Part shown: in pieces, positions 25,517 to 36,902 of the stretch
Position numbering within the stretch: position 1 is the first letter of the stretch
Layout of the letters: each line of letters begins with the position of its first letter
Assembly: GCA_964057225.1 (NCBI GenBank)
Contig: OZ059900.1
Span: forward strand, 15,019,638 to 15,083,637
Length of the DNA: 64,000 nucleotides
Reading direction: 5' to 3'
Origin: Auanema rhodensis
Taxonomy: Eukaryota; Nematoda; Chromadorea; Rhabditida; Rhabditidae
Program-made: the position numbers and the translations under genes
The notes under the pieces: generated by a model
What the model was told of the DNA's origin: nothing
The model's database searches: none
The model's input: the letters and a program-made list of their open reading frames with translations, nothing else

Positions 25517-25882
25517 TTGAATTTGCACTTAGAAACTTTCATTAAGAGTGTGAGTTTGAATTATAGTAGAAAAATGAAACACTGTCTCTAACATATCTTG
25601 ATTTATGGCCTACTTTACTCAAAGAGCTAATTGAAGTTTGGTGTTAGAATGAACAATTGATTAACGCTGACGTTTCAATTTTTTTCATCGTAATTGAGAT
25701 AGAACATTTAAATTAAATGGAAAGGTTTAAAAATTTAGAAAAAATCACAAGCTCAAATCACTTTTGAAAAAACAGAAAGTTTAAAACAACCTTTTTTCTA
25801 ATAATTATCTTTTTATTTCGACTTTTGGAAGAAAACAAAAATAGCATAACATTCAATAACGATGAATCAGAACAAAAACATT

Positions 25883-25954
25883 CTCCCCGGCCGGGAATTG
25901 AACCCGGGTCTCGCATGTGACAGACGCGGATACTCACCACTATACTACCGAGGA
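25883..25954 (-). tRNA. tRNA-Asp-GTC: tRNA-Asp (anticodon GUC), copy 3
   Basis: Consensus tRNA. 3' flank class S in the form ATTTCGAC, shared only with copy 7. T5 terminator at 25874-25878. Confidence 0.97.
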
Positions 25955-26320
25955 TTGAATTTGCACTTAGAAACTTTCATTAAGAGTGTGAGTTTGAATT
26001 ATAGTAGAAAAATGAAACACTGTCTCTAACATATCTTGATTTATGGCCTACTTTACTCAAAGAGCTAATTGAAGTTTGGTGTTAGAATGAACAATTGATT
26101 AACGCTGACGTTTCAATTTTTTTCATCGTAATTGAGATAGAACATTTAAATTAAATGGAAATGTTTAAAAATTTAGAAAAAATCACAAGCTCAAATCACT
26201 TTTGAAAAAACAGAAAGTTTAAAACAACCTTTTTTCTAATAATTATCTTTTTTATCCGACTTTTGTAAAAAAACAAAAATAGCATAACATTCAATAACGA
26301 TGAATCAGAACAAAAACATT

Positions 26321-26392
26321 CTCCCCGGCCGGGAATTGAACCCGGGTCTCGCATGTGACAGACGCGGATACTCACCACTATACTACCGAGGA
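26321..26392 (-). tRNA. tRNA-Asp-GTC: tRNA-Asp (anticodon GUC), copy 4
   Basis: Consensus tRNA. 3' flank class Y; T5 terminator at 26312-26316. Confidence 0.97.
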
Positions 26393-26758
26393 TTGAATTT
26401 GCACTTAGAAACTTTCATTAAGAGTGTGAGTTTGAATTATAGTAGAAAAATGAAACACTGTCTCTAACATATCTTGATTTATGGCCTACTTTACTCAAAG
26501 AGCTAATTGAAGTTTGGTGTTAGAATGAACAATTGATTAACGCTGACGTTTCAATTTTTTTCATCGTAATTGAGATAGAACATTTAAATTAAATGGAAAG
26601 GTTTAAAAATTTAGAAAAAATCACAAGCTCAAATCACTTTTGAAAAAACAGAAAGTTTAAAACAACCTTTTTTCTAATAATTATCTTTTTTATCCGACTT
26701 TTGTAAAAAAACAAAAATAGCATAACATTCAATAACGATGAATCAGAACAAAAACATT

Positions 26759-26830
26759 CTCCCCGGCCGGGAATTGAACCCGGGTCTCGCATGTGACAGA
26801 CGCGGATACTCACCACTATACTACCGAGGA
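26759..26830 (-). tRNA. tRNA-Asp-GTC: tRNA-Asp (anticodon GUC), copy 5
   Basis: Consensus tRNA. 3' flank class Y; T5 terminator at 26750-26754. Confidence 0.97.
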
Positions 26831-27196
26831 TTGAATTTGCACTTAGAAACTTTCATTAAGAGTGTGAGTTTGAATTATAGTAGAAAAATGAAACACTGTC
26901 TCTAACATATCTTGATTTATGGCCTACTTTACTCAAAGAGCTAATTGAAGTTTGGTGTTAAAATGAACAATTGATTAACGCTGACGTTTCAATTTTTTTC
27001 ATCGTAATTGAGATAGAACATTTAAATTAAATGGAAATGTTTAAAAATTTAGAAAAAATCACAAGCTCAAATCACTTTTGAAAAAACAGAAAGTTTAAAA
27101 CAACCTTTTTTCTAATAATTATCTTTTTAATTCGACTTTTGGAAGAAAACAAAAATAGCATAACATTCAATAACGATGAATCAGAACAAAAACATT

Positions 27197-27268
27197 CTCC
27201 CCGGCCGGGAATTGAACCCGGGTCTCGCATGTGACAGACGCGGATACTCACCACTATACTACCGAGGA
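27197..27268 (-). tRNA. tRNA-Asp-GTC: tRNA-Asp (anticodon GUC), copy 6
   Basis: Consensus tRNA. 3' flank class S; T5 terminator at 27188-27192. Confidence 0.97.
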
Positions 27269-27634
27269 TTGAATTTGCACTTAGAAACTTTCATTAAGAG
27301 TGTGAGTTTGAATTATAGTAGAAAAATGAAACACTGTCTCTAACATATCTTGATTTATGGCCTACTTTACTCAAAGAGCTAATTGAAGTTTGGTGTTAGA
27401 ATGAACAATTGATTAACGCTGACGTTTCAATTTTTTTCATCGTAATTGAGATAGAACATTTAAATTAAATGGAAAGGTTTAAAAATTTAGAAAAAATCAC
27501 AAGCTCAAATCACTTTTGAAAAAACAGAAAGTTTAAAACAACCTTTTTTCTAATAATTATCTTTTTATTTCGACTTTTGGAAGAAAACAAAAATAGCATA
27601 ACATTCAATAACGATGAATCAGAACAAAAACATT

Positions 27635-27706
27635 CTCCCCGGCCGGGAATTGAACCCGGGTCTCGCATGTGACAGACGCGGATACTCACCACTATACTAC
27701 CGAGGA
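27635..27706 (-). tRNA. tRNA-Asp-GTC: tRNA-Asp (anticodon GUC), copy 7
   Basis: Consensus tRNA. 3' flank class S in the ATTTCGAC form of copy 3; T5 terminator at 27626-27630. Confidence 0.97.
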
Positions 27707-28072
27707 TTGAATTTGCACTTAGAAACTTTCATTAAGAGTGTGAGTTTGAATTATAGTAGAAAAATGAAACACTGTCTCTAACATATCTTGATTTATGGCC
27801 TACTTTACTCAAAGAGCTAATTGAAGTTTGGTGTTAAAATGAACAATTGATTAACGCTGACGTTTCAATTTTTTTCATCGTATTTGAGATAGAACATTTA
27901 AATTAAATGGAAATGTTTAAAAATTTAGAAAAAATCACAAGCTCAAATCACTTTTGAAAAAACAGAAAGTTTAAAACAACCTTTTTTCTAATAATTATCT
28001 TTTTAATTCGACTTTTGGAAGAAAACAAAAATAGCATAACATTCAATAACGATGAATCAGAACAAAAACATT

Positions 28073-28144
28073 CTCCCCGGCCGGGAATTGAACCCGGGTC
28101 TCGCATGTGACAGACGCGGATACTCACCACTATACTACCGAGGA
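28073..28144 (-). tRNA. tRNA-Asp-GTC: tRNA-Asp (anticodon GUC), copy 8
   Basis: Consensus tRNA. 3' flank class S, with a private GTATTTGAG change in the spacer; T5 terminator at 28064-28068. Confidence 0.97.
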
Positions 28145-28510
28145 TTGAATTTGCACTTAGAAACTTTCATTAAGAGTGTGAGTTTGAATTATAGTAGAAA
28201 AATGAAACACTGTCTCTAACATATCTTGATTTATGGCCTACTTTACTCAAAGAGCTAATTGAAGTTTGGTGTTAGAATGAATAATTGATTAACGCTGACG
28301 TTTCAATTTTTTTCATCGTAATTGAGATAGAACATTCAAATTAAATAGAAATGTTTAAAAATTTAGAAAAAATCACAAGCTCAAATCACTTTTGAAAAAA
28401 CAGAAAGTTTAAAACAACCTTTTTTCTAATAATTATCTTTTTTATCCGACTTTTGTAAAAAAACAAAAATAGCATAACATTCAATAACGATGAATCAGAA
28501 CAAAAACATT

Positions 28511-28582
28511 CTCCCCGGCCGGGAATTGAACCCGGGTCTCGCATGTGACAGACGCGGATACTCACCACTATACTACCGAGGA
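28511..28582 (-). tRNA. tRNA-Asp-GTC: tRNA-Asp (anticodon GUC), copy 9
   Basis: Consensus tRNA. 3' flank class Y, with the CATTCAAATTAAATAG spacer form also seen before copies 67 and 84; T5 terminator at 28502-28506. Confidence 0.97.
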
Positions 28583-28948
28583 TTGAATTTGCACTTAGAA
28601 ACTTTCATTAAGAGTGTGAGTTTGAATTATAGTAGAAAAATGAAACACTGTCTCTAACATATCTTGATTTATGGCCTACTTTACTCAAAGAGCTAATTGA
28701 AGTTTGGTGTTAAAATGAACAATTGATTAACGCTGACGTTTCAATTTTTTTCATCGTAATTGAGATAGAACATTTAAATTAAATGGAAATGTTTAAAAAT
28801 TTAGAAAAAATCACAAGCTCAAATCACTTTTGAAAAAACAGAAAGTTTAAAACAACCTTTTTTCTAATAATTATCTTTTTAATTCGACTTTTGGAAGAAA
28901 ACAAAAATAGCATAACATTCAATAACGATGAATCAGAACAAAAACATT

Positions 28949-29019
28949 CTCCCCGGCCGGGATTGAACCCGGGTCTCGCATGTGACAGACGCGGATACTC
29001 ACCACTATACTACCGAGGA
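28949..29019 (-). pseudogene. tRNA-Asp-GTC: tRNA-Asp copy 10 with a 1-nt T-loop deletion
   Basis: 71 nt. One A is missing from GGGAATTGAACCC on the + strand, so the T-loop is six bases (TTCAAT). A seven-base T-loop is needed for the normal elbow contact, so the product is probably unstable. Anticodon, G73, the A box and a passable B box remain, and T5 is at 28940-28944, so it could still be transcribed. The same deletion recurs exactly 12 units later (copy 22). 3' flank class S. Confidence 0.75.
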
Positions 29020-29385
29020 TTGAATTTGCACTTAGAAACTTTCATTAAGAGTGTGAGTTTGAATTATAGTAGAAAAATGAAACACTGTCTCTAACATATC
29101 TTGATTTATGGCCTACTTTACTCAAAGAGCTAATGGAAGTTTGGTGTTAGAATGAACAATTGATTAACGCTGACGTTTCAATTTTTTTCATCGTAATTGA
29201 GATAGAACATTTAAATTAAATGGAAATGTTTAAAAATTTAGAAAAAATCACAAGCTCAAATCACTTTTGAAAAAACAGAAAGTTTAAAACAACTTTTTTT
29301 CTAATAATTATCTTTTTTATCCGACTTTTGTAAAAAAACAAAAATAGCATAACATTCAATAACGATGAATCAGAACAAAAACATT

Positions 29386-29457
29386 CTCCCCGGCCGGGAA
29401 TTGAACCCGGGTCTCGCATGTGACAGACGCGGATACTCACCACTATACTACCGAGGA
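29386..29457 (-). tRNA. tRNA-Asp-GTC: tRNA-Asp (anticodon GUC), copy 11
   Basis: Consensus tRNA. 3' flank class Y with CAACTTTTTTT, shared with copy 23; T5 terminator at 29377-29381. Confidence 0.97.
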
Positions 29458-29823
29458 TTGAATTTGCACTTAGAAACTTTCATTAAGAGTGTGAGTTTGA
29501 ATTATAGTAGAAAAATGAAACACTGTCTCTAACATATCTTGATTTATGGCCTACTTTACTCAAAGAGCTAATTGAAGTTTGGTGTTAGAATGAACAATTG
29601 ATTAACGCTGACGTTCCATTTTTTTTCATCGTAATTGAGATAGAACATTTAAATTAAATGGAAATGTTTAAAAATTTAGAAAAAATCACAAGCTCAAATC
29701 ACTTTTGAAAAAACAGAAAGTTTAAAACAACCTTTTTTCTAATAATTATCTTTTTAATTCGACTTTTGGAAGAAAACAAAAATAGCATAACATTCAATAA
29801 CGATGAATCAGAACAAAAACATT

Positions 29824-29895
29824 CTCCCCGGCCGGGAATTGAACCCGGGTCTCGCATGTGACAGACGCGGATACTCACCACTATACTACCGAGGA
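29824..29895 (-). tRNA. tRNA-Asp-GTC: tRNA-Asp (anticodon GUC), copy 12
   Basis: Consensus tRNA. 3' flank class S, with GTTCCATT in the spacer; T5 terminator at 29815-29819. Confidence 0.97.
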
Positions 29896-30261
29896 TTGAA
29901 TTTGCACTTAGAAACTTTCATTAAGAGTGTGAGTTTGAATTATAGTAGAAAAATGAAACACTGTCTCTAACATATCTTGATTTATGGCCTACTTTACTCA
30001 AAGAGCTAATGGAAGTTTGGTGTTAGAATGAACAATTGATTAACGCTGACGTTTCAATTTTTTTCATCGTAATTGAGATAGAACATTTAAATTAAATGGA
30101 AAAGTTTAAAAATTTAGAAAAAATCACAAGCTCAAATCACTTTTGGAAAAACAGAAAGTTTAAAACAACCTTTTTTCTAATAATTATCTTTTTTATCCGA
30201 CTTTTGTAAAAAAACAAAAATAGCATAACATTCAATAACGATGAATCAGAACGAAAACATT

Positions 30262-30333
30262 CTCCCCGGCCGGGAATTGAACCCGGGTCTCGCATGTGAC
30301 AGACGCGGATACTCACCACTATACTACCGAGGA
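30262..30333 (-). tRNA. tRNA-Asp-GTC: tRNA-Asp (anticodon GUC), copy 13
   Basis: Consensus tRNA. 3' flank class Y. The terminator is shortened to T4 (30254-30257) by GAACGAAAAC. Confidence 0.97.
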
Positions 30334-30699
30334 TTGAATTTGCACTTAGAAACTTTCATTAAGAGTGTGAGTTTGAATTATAGTAGAAAAATGAAACACT
30401 GTCTCTAACATATCTTGATTTATGGCCTACTTTACTCAAAGAGCTAATTGAAGTTTGGTGTTAGAATGAACAATTGATTAACGCTGACGTTTCAATTTTT
30501 TTCATCGTAATTGAGATAGAACATTTAAATTAAATGGAAATGTTTAAAAATTTAGAAAAAATCACAAGCTCAAATCACTTTTGAAAAAACAGAAAGTTTA
30601 AAACAACCTCTTTTCTAATAATTATCTTTTTTATCCGACTTTTGTAAAAAAACAAAAATAGCATAACATTCAATAACGATGAATCAGAACAAAAACATT

Positions 30700-30771
30700 C
30701 TCCCCGGCCGGGAATTGAACCCGGGTCTCGCATGTGACAGACGCGGATACTCACCACTATACTACCGAGGA
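30700..30771 (-). tRNA. tRNA-Asp-GTC: tRNA-Asp (anticodon GUC), copy 14
   Basis: Consensus tRNA. 3' flank class Y with the CCTCTTTT mark; T5 terminator at 30691-30695. Confidence 0.97.
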
Positions 30772-31137
30772 TTGAATTTGCATTTAGAAACTTTCATTCA
30801 GAGTGTGAGTTCGAATTATAGTAGAAAAATGAAACACTGTCTCTAACATATCTTGATTTATGGCCTACTTTACTCAAAGAGCTAATTGAAGTTTGGTGTT
30901 AAAATGAACAATTGATTAACGCTGACGTTCCATTTTTTTTCATCGTAATTGAGATAGAACATTTAAATTAAATGGAAATGTTTAAAAATTTAGAAAAAAT
31001 CACAAGCTCAAATCACTTTTGAAAAAACAGAAAGTTTAAAACAACCTTTTTTCTAATAATTATCTTTTTAATTCGACTTTTGGAAGAAAACAAAAATAGC
31101 ATAACATTCAATAACGATGAATCAGAACAAAAACATT

Positions 31138-31209
31138 CTCCCCGGCCGGGAATTGAACCCGGGTCTCGCATGTGACAGACGCGGATACTCACCACTATAC
31201 TACCGAGGA
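31138..31209 (-). tRNA. tRNA-Asp-GTC: tRNA-Asp (anticodon GUC), copy 15
   Basis: Consensus tRNA. 3' flank class S; T5 terminator at 31129-31133. Last member of the first 1314-bp trimer. Confidence 0.97.
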
Positions 31210-31575
31210 TTGAATTTGCACTTAGAAACTTTCATTAAGAGTGTGAGTTTGAATTATAGTAGAAAAATGAAACACTGTCTCTAACATATCTTGATTTATG
31301 GCCTACTTTACTCAAAGAGCTAATGGAAGTTTGGTGTTAGAATGAACAATTGATTAACGCTGACGTTTCAATTTTTTTCATCGTAATTGAGATAGAACAT
31401 TTAAATTAAATGGAAAAGTTTAAAAATTTAGAAAAAATCACAAGCTCAAATCACTTTTGGAAAAACAGAAAGTTTAAAACAACCTTTTTTCTAATAATTA
31501 TCTTTTTTATCCGACTTTTGTAAAAAAACAAAAATAGCATAACATTCAATAACGATGAATCAGAACGAAAACATT

Positions 31576-31647
31576 CTCCCCGGCCGGGAATTGAACCCGG
31601 GTCTCGCATGTGACAGACGCGGATACTCACCACTATACTACCGAGGA
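31576..31647 (-). tRNA. tRNA-Asp-GTC: tRNA-Asp (anticodon GUC), copy 16
   Basis: Consensus tRNA. 3' flank class Y; T4 terminator at 31568-31571, as in copy 13. Confidence 0.97.
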
Positions 31648-32013
31648 TTGAATTTGCACTTAGAAACTTTCATTAAGAGTGTGAGTTTGAATTATAGTAG
31701 AAAAATGAAACACTGTCTCTAACATATCTTGATTTATGGCCTACTTTACTCAAAGAGCTAATTGAAGTTTGGTGTTAGAATGAACAATTGATTAACGCTG
31801 ACGTTTCAATTTTTTTCATCGTAATTGAGATAGAACATTTAAATTAAATGGAAATGTTTAAAAATTTAGAAAAAATCACAAGCTCAAATCACTTTTGAAA
31901 AAACAGAAAGTTTAAAACAACCTCTTTTCTAATAATTATCTTTTTTATCCGACTTTTGTAAAAAAACAAAAATAGCATAACATTCAATAACGATGAATCA
32001 GAACAAAAACATT

Positions 32014-32085
32014 CTCCCCGGCCGGGAATTGAACCCGGGTCTCGCATGTGACAGACGCGGATACTCACCACTATACTACCGAGGA
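32014..32085 (-). tRNA. tRNA-Asp-GTC: tRNA-Asp (anticodon GUC), copy 17
   Basis: Consensus tRNA. 3' flank class Y with CCTCTTTT, as in copy 14; T5 terminator at 32005-32009. Confidence 0.97.
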
Positions 32086-32451
32086 TTGAATTTGCATTTA
32101 GAAACTTTCATTCAGAGTGTGAGTTCGAATTATAGTAGAAAAATGAAACACTGTCTCTAACATATCTTGATTTATGGCCTACTTTACTCAAAGAGCTAAT
32201 TGAAGTTTGGTGTTAAAATGAACAATTGATTAACGCTGACGTTCCATTTTTTTTCATCGTAATTGAGATAGAACATTTAAATTAAATGGAAATGTTTAAA
32301 AATTTAGAAAAAATCACAAGCTCAAATCACTTTTGAAAAAACAGAAAGTTTAAAACAACCTTTTTTCTAATAATTATCTTTTTAATTCGACTTTTGGAAG
32401 AAAACAAAAATAGCATAACATTCAATAACGATGAATCAGAACAAAAACATT

Positions 32452-32523
32452 CTCCCCGGCCGGGAATTGAACCCGGGTCTCGCATGTGACAGACGCGGAT
32501 ACTCACCACTATACTACCGAGGA
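32452..32523 (-). tRNA. tRNA-Asp-GTC: tRNA-Asp (anticodon GUC), copy 18
   Basis: Consensus tRNA. 3' flank class S; T5 terminator at 32443-32447. Confidence 0.97.
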
Positions 32524-32889
32524 TTGAATTTGCACTTAGAAACTTTCATTAAGAGTGTGAGTTTGAATTATAGTAGAAAAATGAAACACTGTCTCTAACA
32601 TATCTTGATTTATGGCCTACTTTACTCAAAGAGCTAATGGAAGTTTGGTGTTAGAATGAACAATTGATTAACGCTGACGTTTCAATTTTTTTCATCGTAA
32701 TTGAGATAGAACATTTAAATTAAATGGAAAAGTTTAAAAATTTAGAAAAAATCACAAGCTCAAATCACTTTTGGAAAAACAGAAAGTTTAAAACAACCTT
32801 TTTTCTAATAATTATCTTTTTTATCCGACTTTTGTAAAAAAACAAAAATAGCATAACATTCAATAACGATGAATCAGAACGAAAACATT

Positions 32890-32961
32890 CTCCCCGGCCG
32901 GGAATTGAACCCGGGTCTCGCATGTGACAGACGCGGATACTCACCACTATACTACCGAGGA
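32890..32961 (-). tRNA. tRNA-Asp-GTC: tRNA-Asp (anticodon GUC), copy 19
   Basis: Consensus tRNA. 3' flank class Y; T4 terminator at 32882-32885. Confidence 0.97.
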
Positions 32962-33327
32962 TTGAATTTGCACTTAGAAACTTTCATTAAGAGTGTGAGT
33001 TTGAATTATAGTAGAAAAATGAAACACTGTCTCTAACATATCTTGATTTATGGCCTACTTTACTCAAAGAGCTAATTGAAGTTTGGTGTTAGAATGAACA
33101 ATTGATTAACGCTGACGTTTCAATTTTTTTCATCGTAATTGAGATAGAACATTTAAATTAAATGGAAATGTTTAAAAATTTAGAAAAAATCACAAGCTCA
33201 AATCACTTTTGAAAAAACAGAAAGTTTAAAACAACCTCTTTTCTAATAATTATCTTTTTTATCCGACTTTTGTAAAAAAACAAAAATAGCATAACATTCA
33301 ATAACGATGAATCAGAACAAAAACATT

Positions 33328-33399
33328 CTCCCCGGCCGGGAATTGAACCCGGGTCTCGCATGTGACAGACGCGGATACTCACCACTATACTACCGAGGA
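33328..33399 (-). tRNA. tRNA-Asp-GTC: tRNA-Asp (anticodon GUC), copy 20
   Basis: Consensus tRNA. 3' flank class Y with CCTCTTTT; T5 terminator at 33319-33323. Confidence 0.97.
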
Positions 33400-33765
33400 T
33401 TGAATTTGCATTTAGAAACTTTCATTCAGAGTGTGAGTTCGAATTATAGTAGAAAAATGAAACACTGTCTCTAACATATCTTGATTTATGGCCTACTTTA
33501 CTCAAAGAGCTAATTGAAGTTTGGTGTTAAAATGAACAATTGATTAACGCTGACGTTTCAATTTTTTTCATCGTAATTGAGATAGAACATTTAAATTAAA
33601 TGGAAATGTTTAAAAATTTAGAAAAAATCACAAGCTCAAATCACTTTTGAAAAAACAGAAAGTTTAAAACAACCTTCTTTCTAATAATTATCTTTTTAAT
33701 TCGACTTTTGGAAGAAAACAAAAATAGCATAACATTCAATAACGATGAATCAGAACAAAAACATT

Positions 33766-33837
33766 CTCCCCGGCCGGGAATTGAACCCGGGTCTCGCATG
33801 TGACAGACGCGGATACTCACCACTATACTACCGAGGA
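33766..33837 (-). tRNA. tRNA-Asp-GTC: tRNA-Asp (anticodon GUC), copy 21
   Basis: Consensus tRNA. 3' flank class S with CCTTCTTT; T5 terminator at 33757-33761. Confidence 0.97.
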
Positions 33838-34203
33838 TTGAATTTGCACTTAGAAACTTTCATTCAGAGTGTGAGTTCGAATTATAGTAGAAAAATGAAA
33901 CACTGTCTCTAACATATCTTGATTTATGGCCTACTTTACTCAAAGAGCTAATTGAAGTTTGGTGTTAAAATGAACAATTGATTAACGCTGACGTTTCAAT
34001 TTTTTTCATCGTAATTGAGATAGAACATTTAAATTAAATGGAAATGTTTAAAAATTTAGAAAAAATCACAAGCTCAAATCACTTTTGAAAAAACAGAAAG
34101 TTTAAAACAACCTTTTTTCTAATAATTATCTTTTTAATTCGACTTTTGGAAGAAAACAAAAATAGCATAACATTCAATAACGATGAATCAGAACAAAAAC
34201 ATT

Positions 34204-34274
34204 CTCCCCGGCCGGGATTGAACCCGGGTCTCGCATGTGACAGACGCGGATACTCACCACTATACTACCGAGGA
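34204..34274 (-). pseudogene. tRNA-Asp-GTC: tRNA-Asp copy 22 with a 1-nt T-loop deletion
   Basis: 71 nt, with the same T-loop deletion as copy 10, 5255 bp away, and the same following unit (copy 23 resembles copy 11). It therefore arose by block copying, not by a second mutation. Six-base T-loop, probably non-functional. 3' flank class S; T5 at 34195-34199. Confidence 0.75.
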
Positions 34275-34640
34275 TTGAATTTGCACTTAGAAACTTTCAT
34301 TAAGAGTGTGAGTTTGAATTATAGTAGAAAAATGAAACACTGTCTCTAACATATCTTGATTTATGGCCTACTTTACTCAAAGAGCTAATGGAAGTTTGGT
34401 GTTAGAATGAACAATTGATTAACGCTGACGTTTCAATTTTTTTCATCGTAATTGAGATAGAACATTTAAATTAAATGGAAATGTTTAAAAATTTAGAAAA
34501 AATCACAAGCTCAAATCACTTTTGAAAAAACAGAAAGTTTAAAACAACTTTTTTTCTAATAATTATCTTTTTTATCCGACTTTTGTAAAAAAACAAAAAT
34601 AGCATAACATTCAATAACGATGAATCAGAACAAAAACATT

Positions 34641-34712
34641 CTCCCCGGCCGGGAATTGAACCCGGGTCTCGCATGTGACAGACGCGGATACTCACCACTA
34701 TACTACCGAGGA
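34641..34712 (-). tRNA. tRNA-Asp-GTC: tRNA-Asp (anticodon GUC), copy 23
   Basis: Consensus tRNA. 3' flank class Y with CAACTTTTTTT, as in copy 11; T5 terminator at 34632-34636. Confidence 0.97.
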
Positions 34713-35078
34713 TTGAATTTGCACTTAGAAACTTTCATTAAGAGTGTGAGTTTGAATTATAGTAGAAAAATGAAACACTGTCTCTAACATATCTTGATTT
34801 ATGGCCTACTTTACTCAAAGAGCTAATTGAAGTTTGGTGTTAGAATGAACAATTGATTAACGCTGACGTTCCATTTTTTTTCATCGTAATTGAGATAGAA
34901 CATTTAAATTAAATGGAAATGTTTAAAAATTTAGAAAAAATCACAAGCTCAAATCACTTTTGAAAAAACAGAAAGTTTAAAACAACCTCTTTTCTAATAA
35001 TTATCTTTTTTATCCGACTTTTGTAAAAAAACAAAAATAGCATAACATTCAATAACGATGAATCAGAACAAAAACATT

Positions 35079-35150
35079 CTCCCCGGCCGGGAATTGAACC
35101 CGGGTCTCGCATGTGACAGACGCGGATACTCACCACTATACTACCGAGGA
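35079..35150 (-). tRNA. tRNA-Asp-GTC: tRNA-Asp (anticodon GUC), copy 24
   Basis: Consensus tRNA. 3' flank class Y with CCTCTTTT, but preceded by the GTTCCATT form, so a mosaic of two unit types; T5 terminator at 35070-35074. Confidence 0.97.
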
Positions 35151-35516
35151 TTGAATTTGCATTTAGAAACTTTCATTCAGAGTGTGAGTTCGAATTATAG
35201 TAGAAAAATGAAACACTGTCTCTAACATATCTTGATTTATGGCCTACTTTACTCAAAGAGCTAATTGAAGTTTGGTGTTAAAATGAACAATTGATTAACG
35301 CTGACGTTCCATTTTTTTTCATCGTAATTGAGATAGAACATTTAAATTAAATGGAAATGTTTAAAAATTTAGAAAAAATCACAAGCTCAAATCACTTTTG
35401 AAAAAACAGAAAGTTTAAAACAACCTTTTTTCTAATAATTATCTTTTTAATTCGACTTTTGGAAGAAAACAAAAATAGCATAACATTCAATAACGATGAA
35501 TCAGAACAAAAACATT

Positions 35517-35588
35517 CTCCCCGGCCGGGAATTGAACCCGGGTCTCGCATGTGACAGACGCGGATACTCACCACTATACTACCGAGGA
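35517..35588 (-). tRNA. tRNA-Asp-GTC: tRNA-Asp (anticodon GUC), copy 25
   Basis: Consensus tRNA. 3' flank class S; T5 terminator at 35508-35512. Confidence 0.97.
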
Positions 35589-35954
35589 TTGAATTTGCAC
35601 TTAGAAACTTTCATTAAGAGTGTGAGTTTGAATTATAGTAGAAAAATGAAACACTGTCTCTAACATATCTTGATTTATGGCCTACTTTACTCAAAGAGCT
35701 AATGGAAGTTTGGTGTTAGAATGAACAATTGATTAACGCTGACGTTTCAATTTTTTTCATCGTAATTGAGATAGAACATTTAAATTAAATGGAAAAGTTT
35801 AAAAATTTAGAAAAAATCACAAGCTCAAATCACTTTTGGAAAAACAGAAAGTTTAAAACAACCTTTTTTCTAATAATTATCTTTTTTATCCGACTTTTGT
35901 AAAAAAACAAAAATAGCATAACATTCAATAACGATGAATCAGAACGAAAACATT

Positions 35955-36026
35955 CTCCCCGGCCGGGAATTGAACCCGGGTCTCGCATGTGACAGACGCG
36001 GATACTCACCACTATACTACCGAGGA
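35955..36026 (-). tRNA. tRNA-Asp-GTC: tRNA-Asp (anticodon GUC), copy 26
   Basis: Consensus tRNA. 3' flank class Y; T4 terminator at 35947-35950. Confidence 0.97.
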
Positions 36027-36392
36027 TTGAATTTGCACTTAGAAACTTTCATTAAGAGTGTGAGTTTGAATTATAGTAGAAAAATGAAACACTGTCTCTA
36101 ACATATCTTGATTTATGGCCTACTTTACTCAAAGAGCTAATTGAAGTTTGGTGTTAGAATGAACAATTGATTAACGCTGACGTTTCAATTTTTTTCATCG
36201 TAATTGAGATAGAACATTTAAATTAAATGGAAATGTTTAAAAATTTAGAAAAAATCACAAGCTCAAATCACTTTTGAAAAAACAGAAAGTTTAAAACAAC
36301 CTCTTTTCTAATAATTATCTTTTTTATCCGACTTTTGTAAAAAAACAAAAATAGCATAACATTCAATAACGATGAATCAGAACAAAAACATT

Positions 36393-36464
36393 CTCCCCGG
36401 CCGGGAATTGAACCCGGGTCTCGCATGTGACAGACGCGGATACTCACCACTATACTACCGAGGA
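36393..36464 (-). tRNA. tRNA-Asp-GTC: tRNA-Asp (anticodon GUC), copy 27
   Basis: Consensus tRNA. 3' flank class Y with CCTCTTTT; T5 terminator at 36384-36388. Confidence 0.97.
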
Positions 36465-36830
36465 TTGAATTTGCATTTAGAAACTTTCATTCAGAGTGTG
36501 AGTTCGAATTATAGTAGAAAAATGAAACACTGTCTCTAACATATCTTGATTTATGGCCTACTTTACTCAAAGAGCTAATTGAAGTTTGGTGTTAAAATGA
36601 ACAATTGATTAACGCTGACGTTTCAATTTTTTTCATCGTAATTGAGATAGAACATTTAAATTAAATGGAAATGTTTAAAAATTTAGAAAAAATCACAAGC
36701 TCAAATCACTTTTGAAAAAACAGAAAGTTTAAAACAACCTTCTTTCTAATAATTATCTTTTTAATTCGACTTTTGGAAGAAAACAAAAATAGCATAACAT
36801 TCAATAACGATGAATCAGAACAAAAACATT

Positions 36831-36902
36831 CTCCCCGGCCGGGAATTGAACCCGGGTCTCGCATGTGACAGACGCGGATACTCACCACTATACTACCGAG
36901 GA
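36831..36902 (-). tRNA. tRNA-Asp-GTC: tRNA-Asp (anticodon GUC), copy 28
   Basis: Consensus tRNA. 3' flank class S with CCTTCTTT. The 5' flank has a TTGAAGTTGC change, also seen at copy 34. T5 terminator at 36822-36826. Confidence 0.97.

Larger units (their letters stand above)
29896..33837. repeat. Three-unit repeat (1314 bp) in three tandem copies
   Basis: Units of copies 13-15, 16-18 and 19-21 repeat the order Y with T4 terminator, Y with CCTCTTTT, then S. Each third starts with the same GCTAATGG and GGAAAAGTTT marks. The third differs slightly at its end (CCTTCTTT, TTTCAATT). A fourth copy of the last form lies at 35589-36902. Confidence 0.9.
35589..36902. repeat. Fourth copy of the 1314-bp three-unit repeat
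   Basis: Units of copies 26-28 show the same order and marks as copies 19-21 (T4, CCTCTTTT, CCTTCTTT). Confidence 0.85.

Noticed and set aside
28891-29094. 67-codon plus-strand frame, also at 34146-34349
   Set aside because: It exists only because the 1-nt deletion in the tRNA T-loop shifts the antisense frame; no coding evidence.
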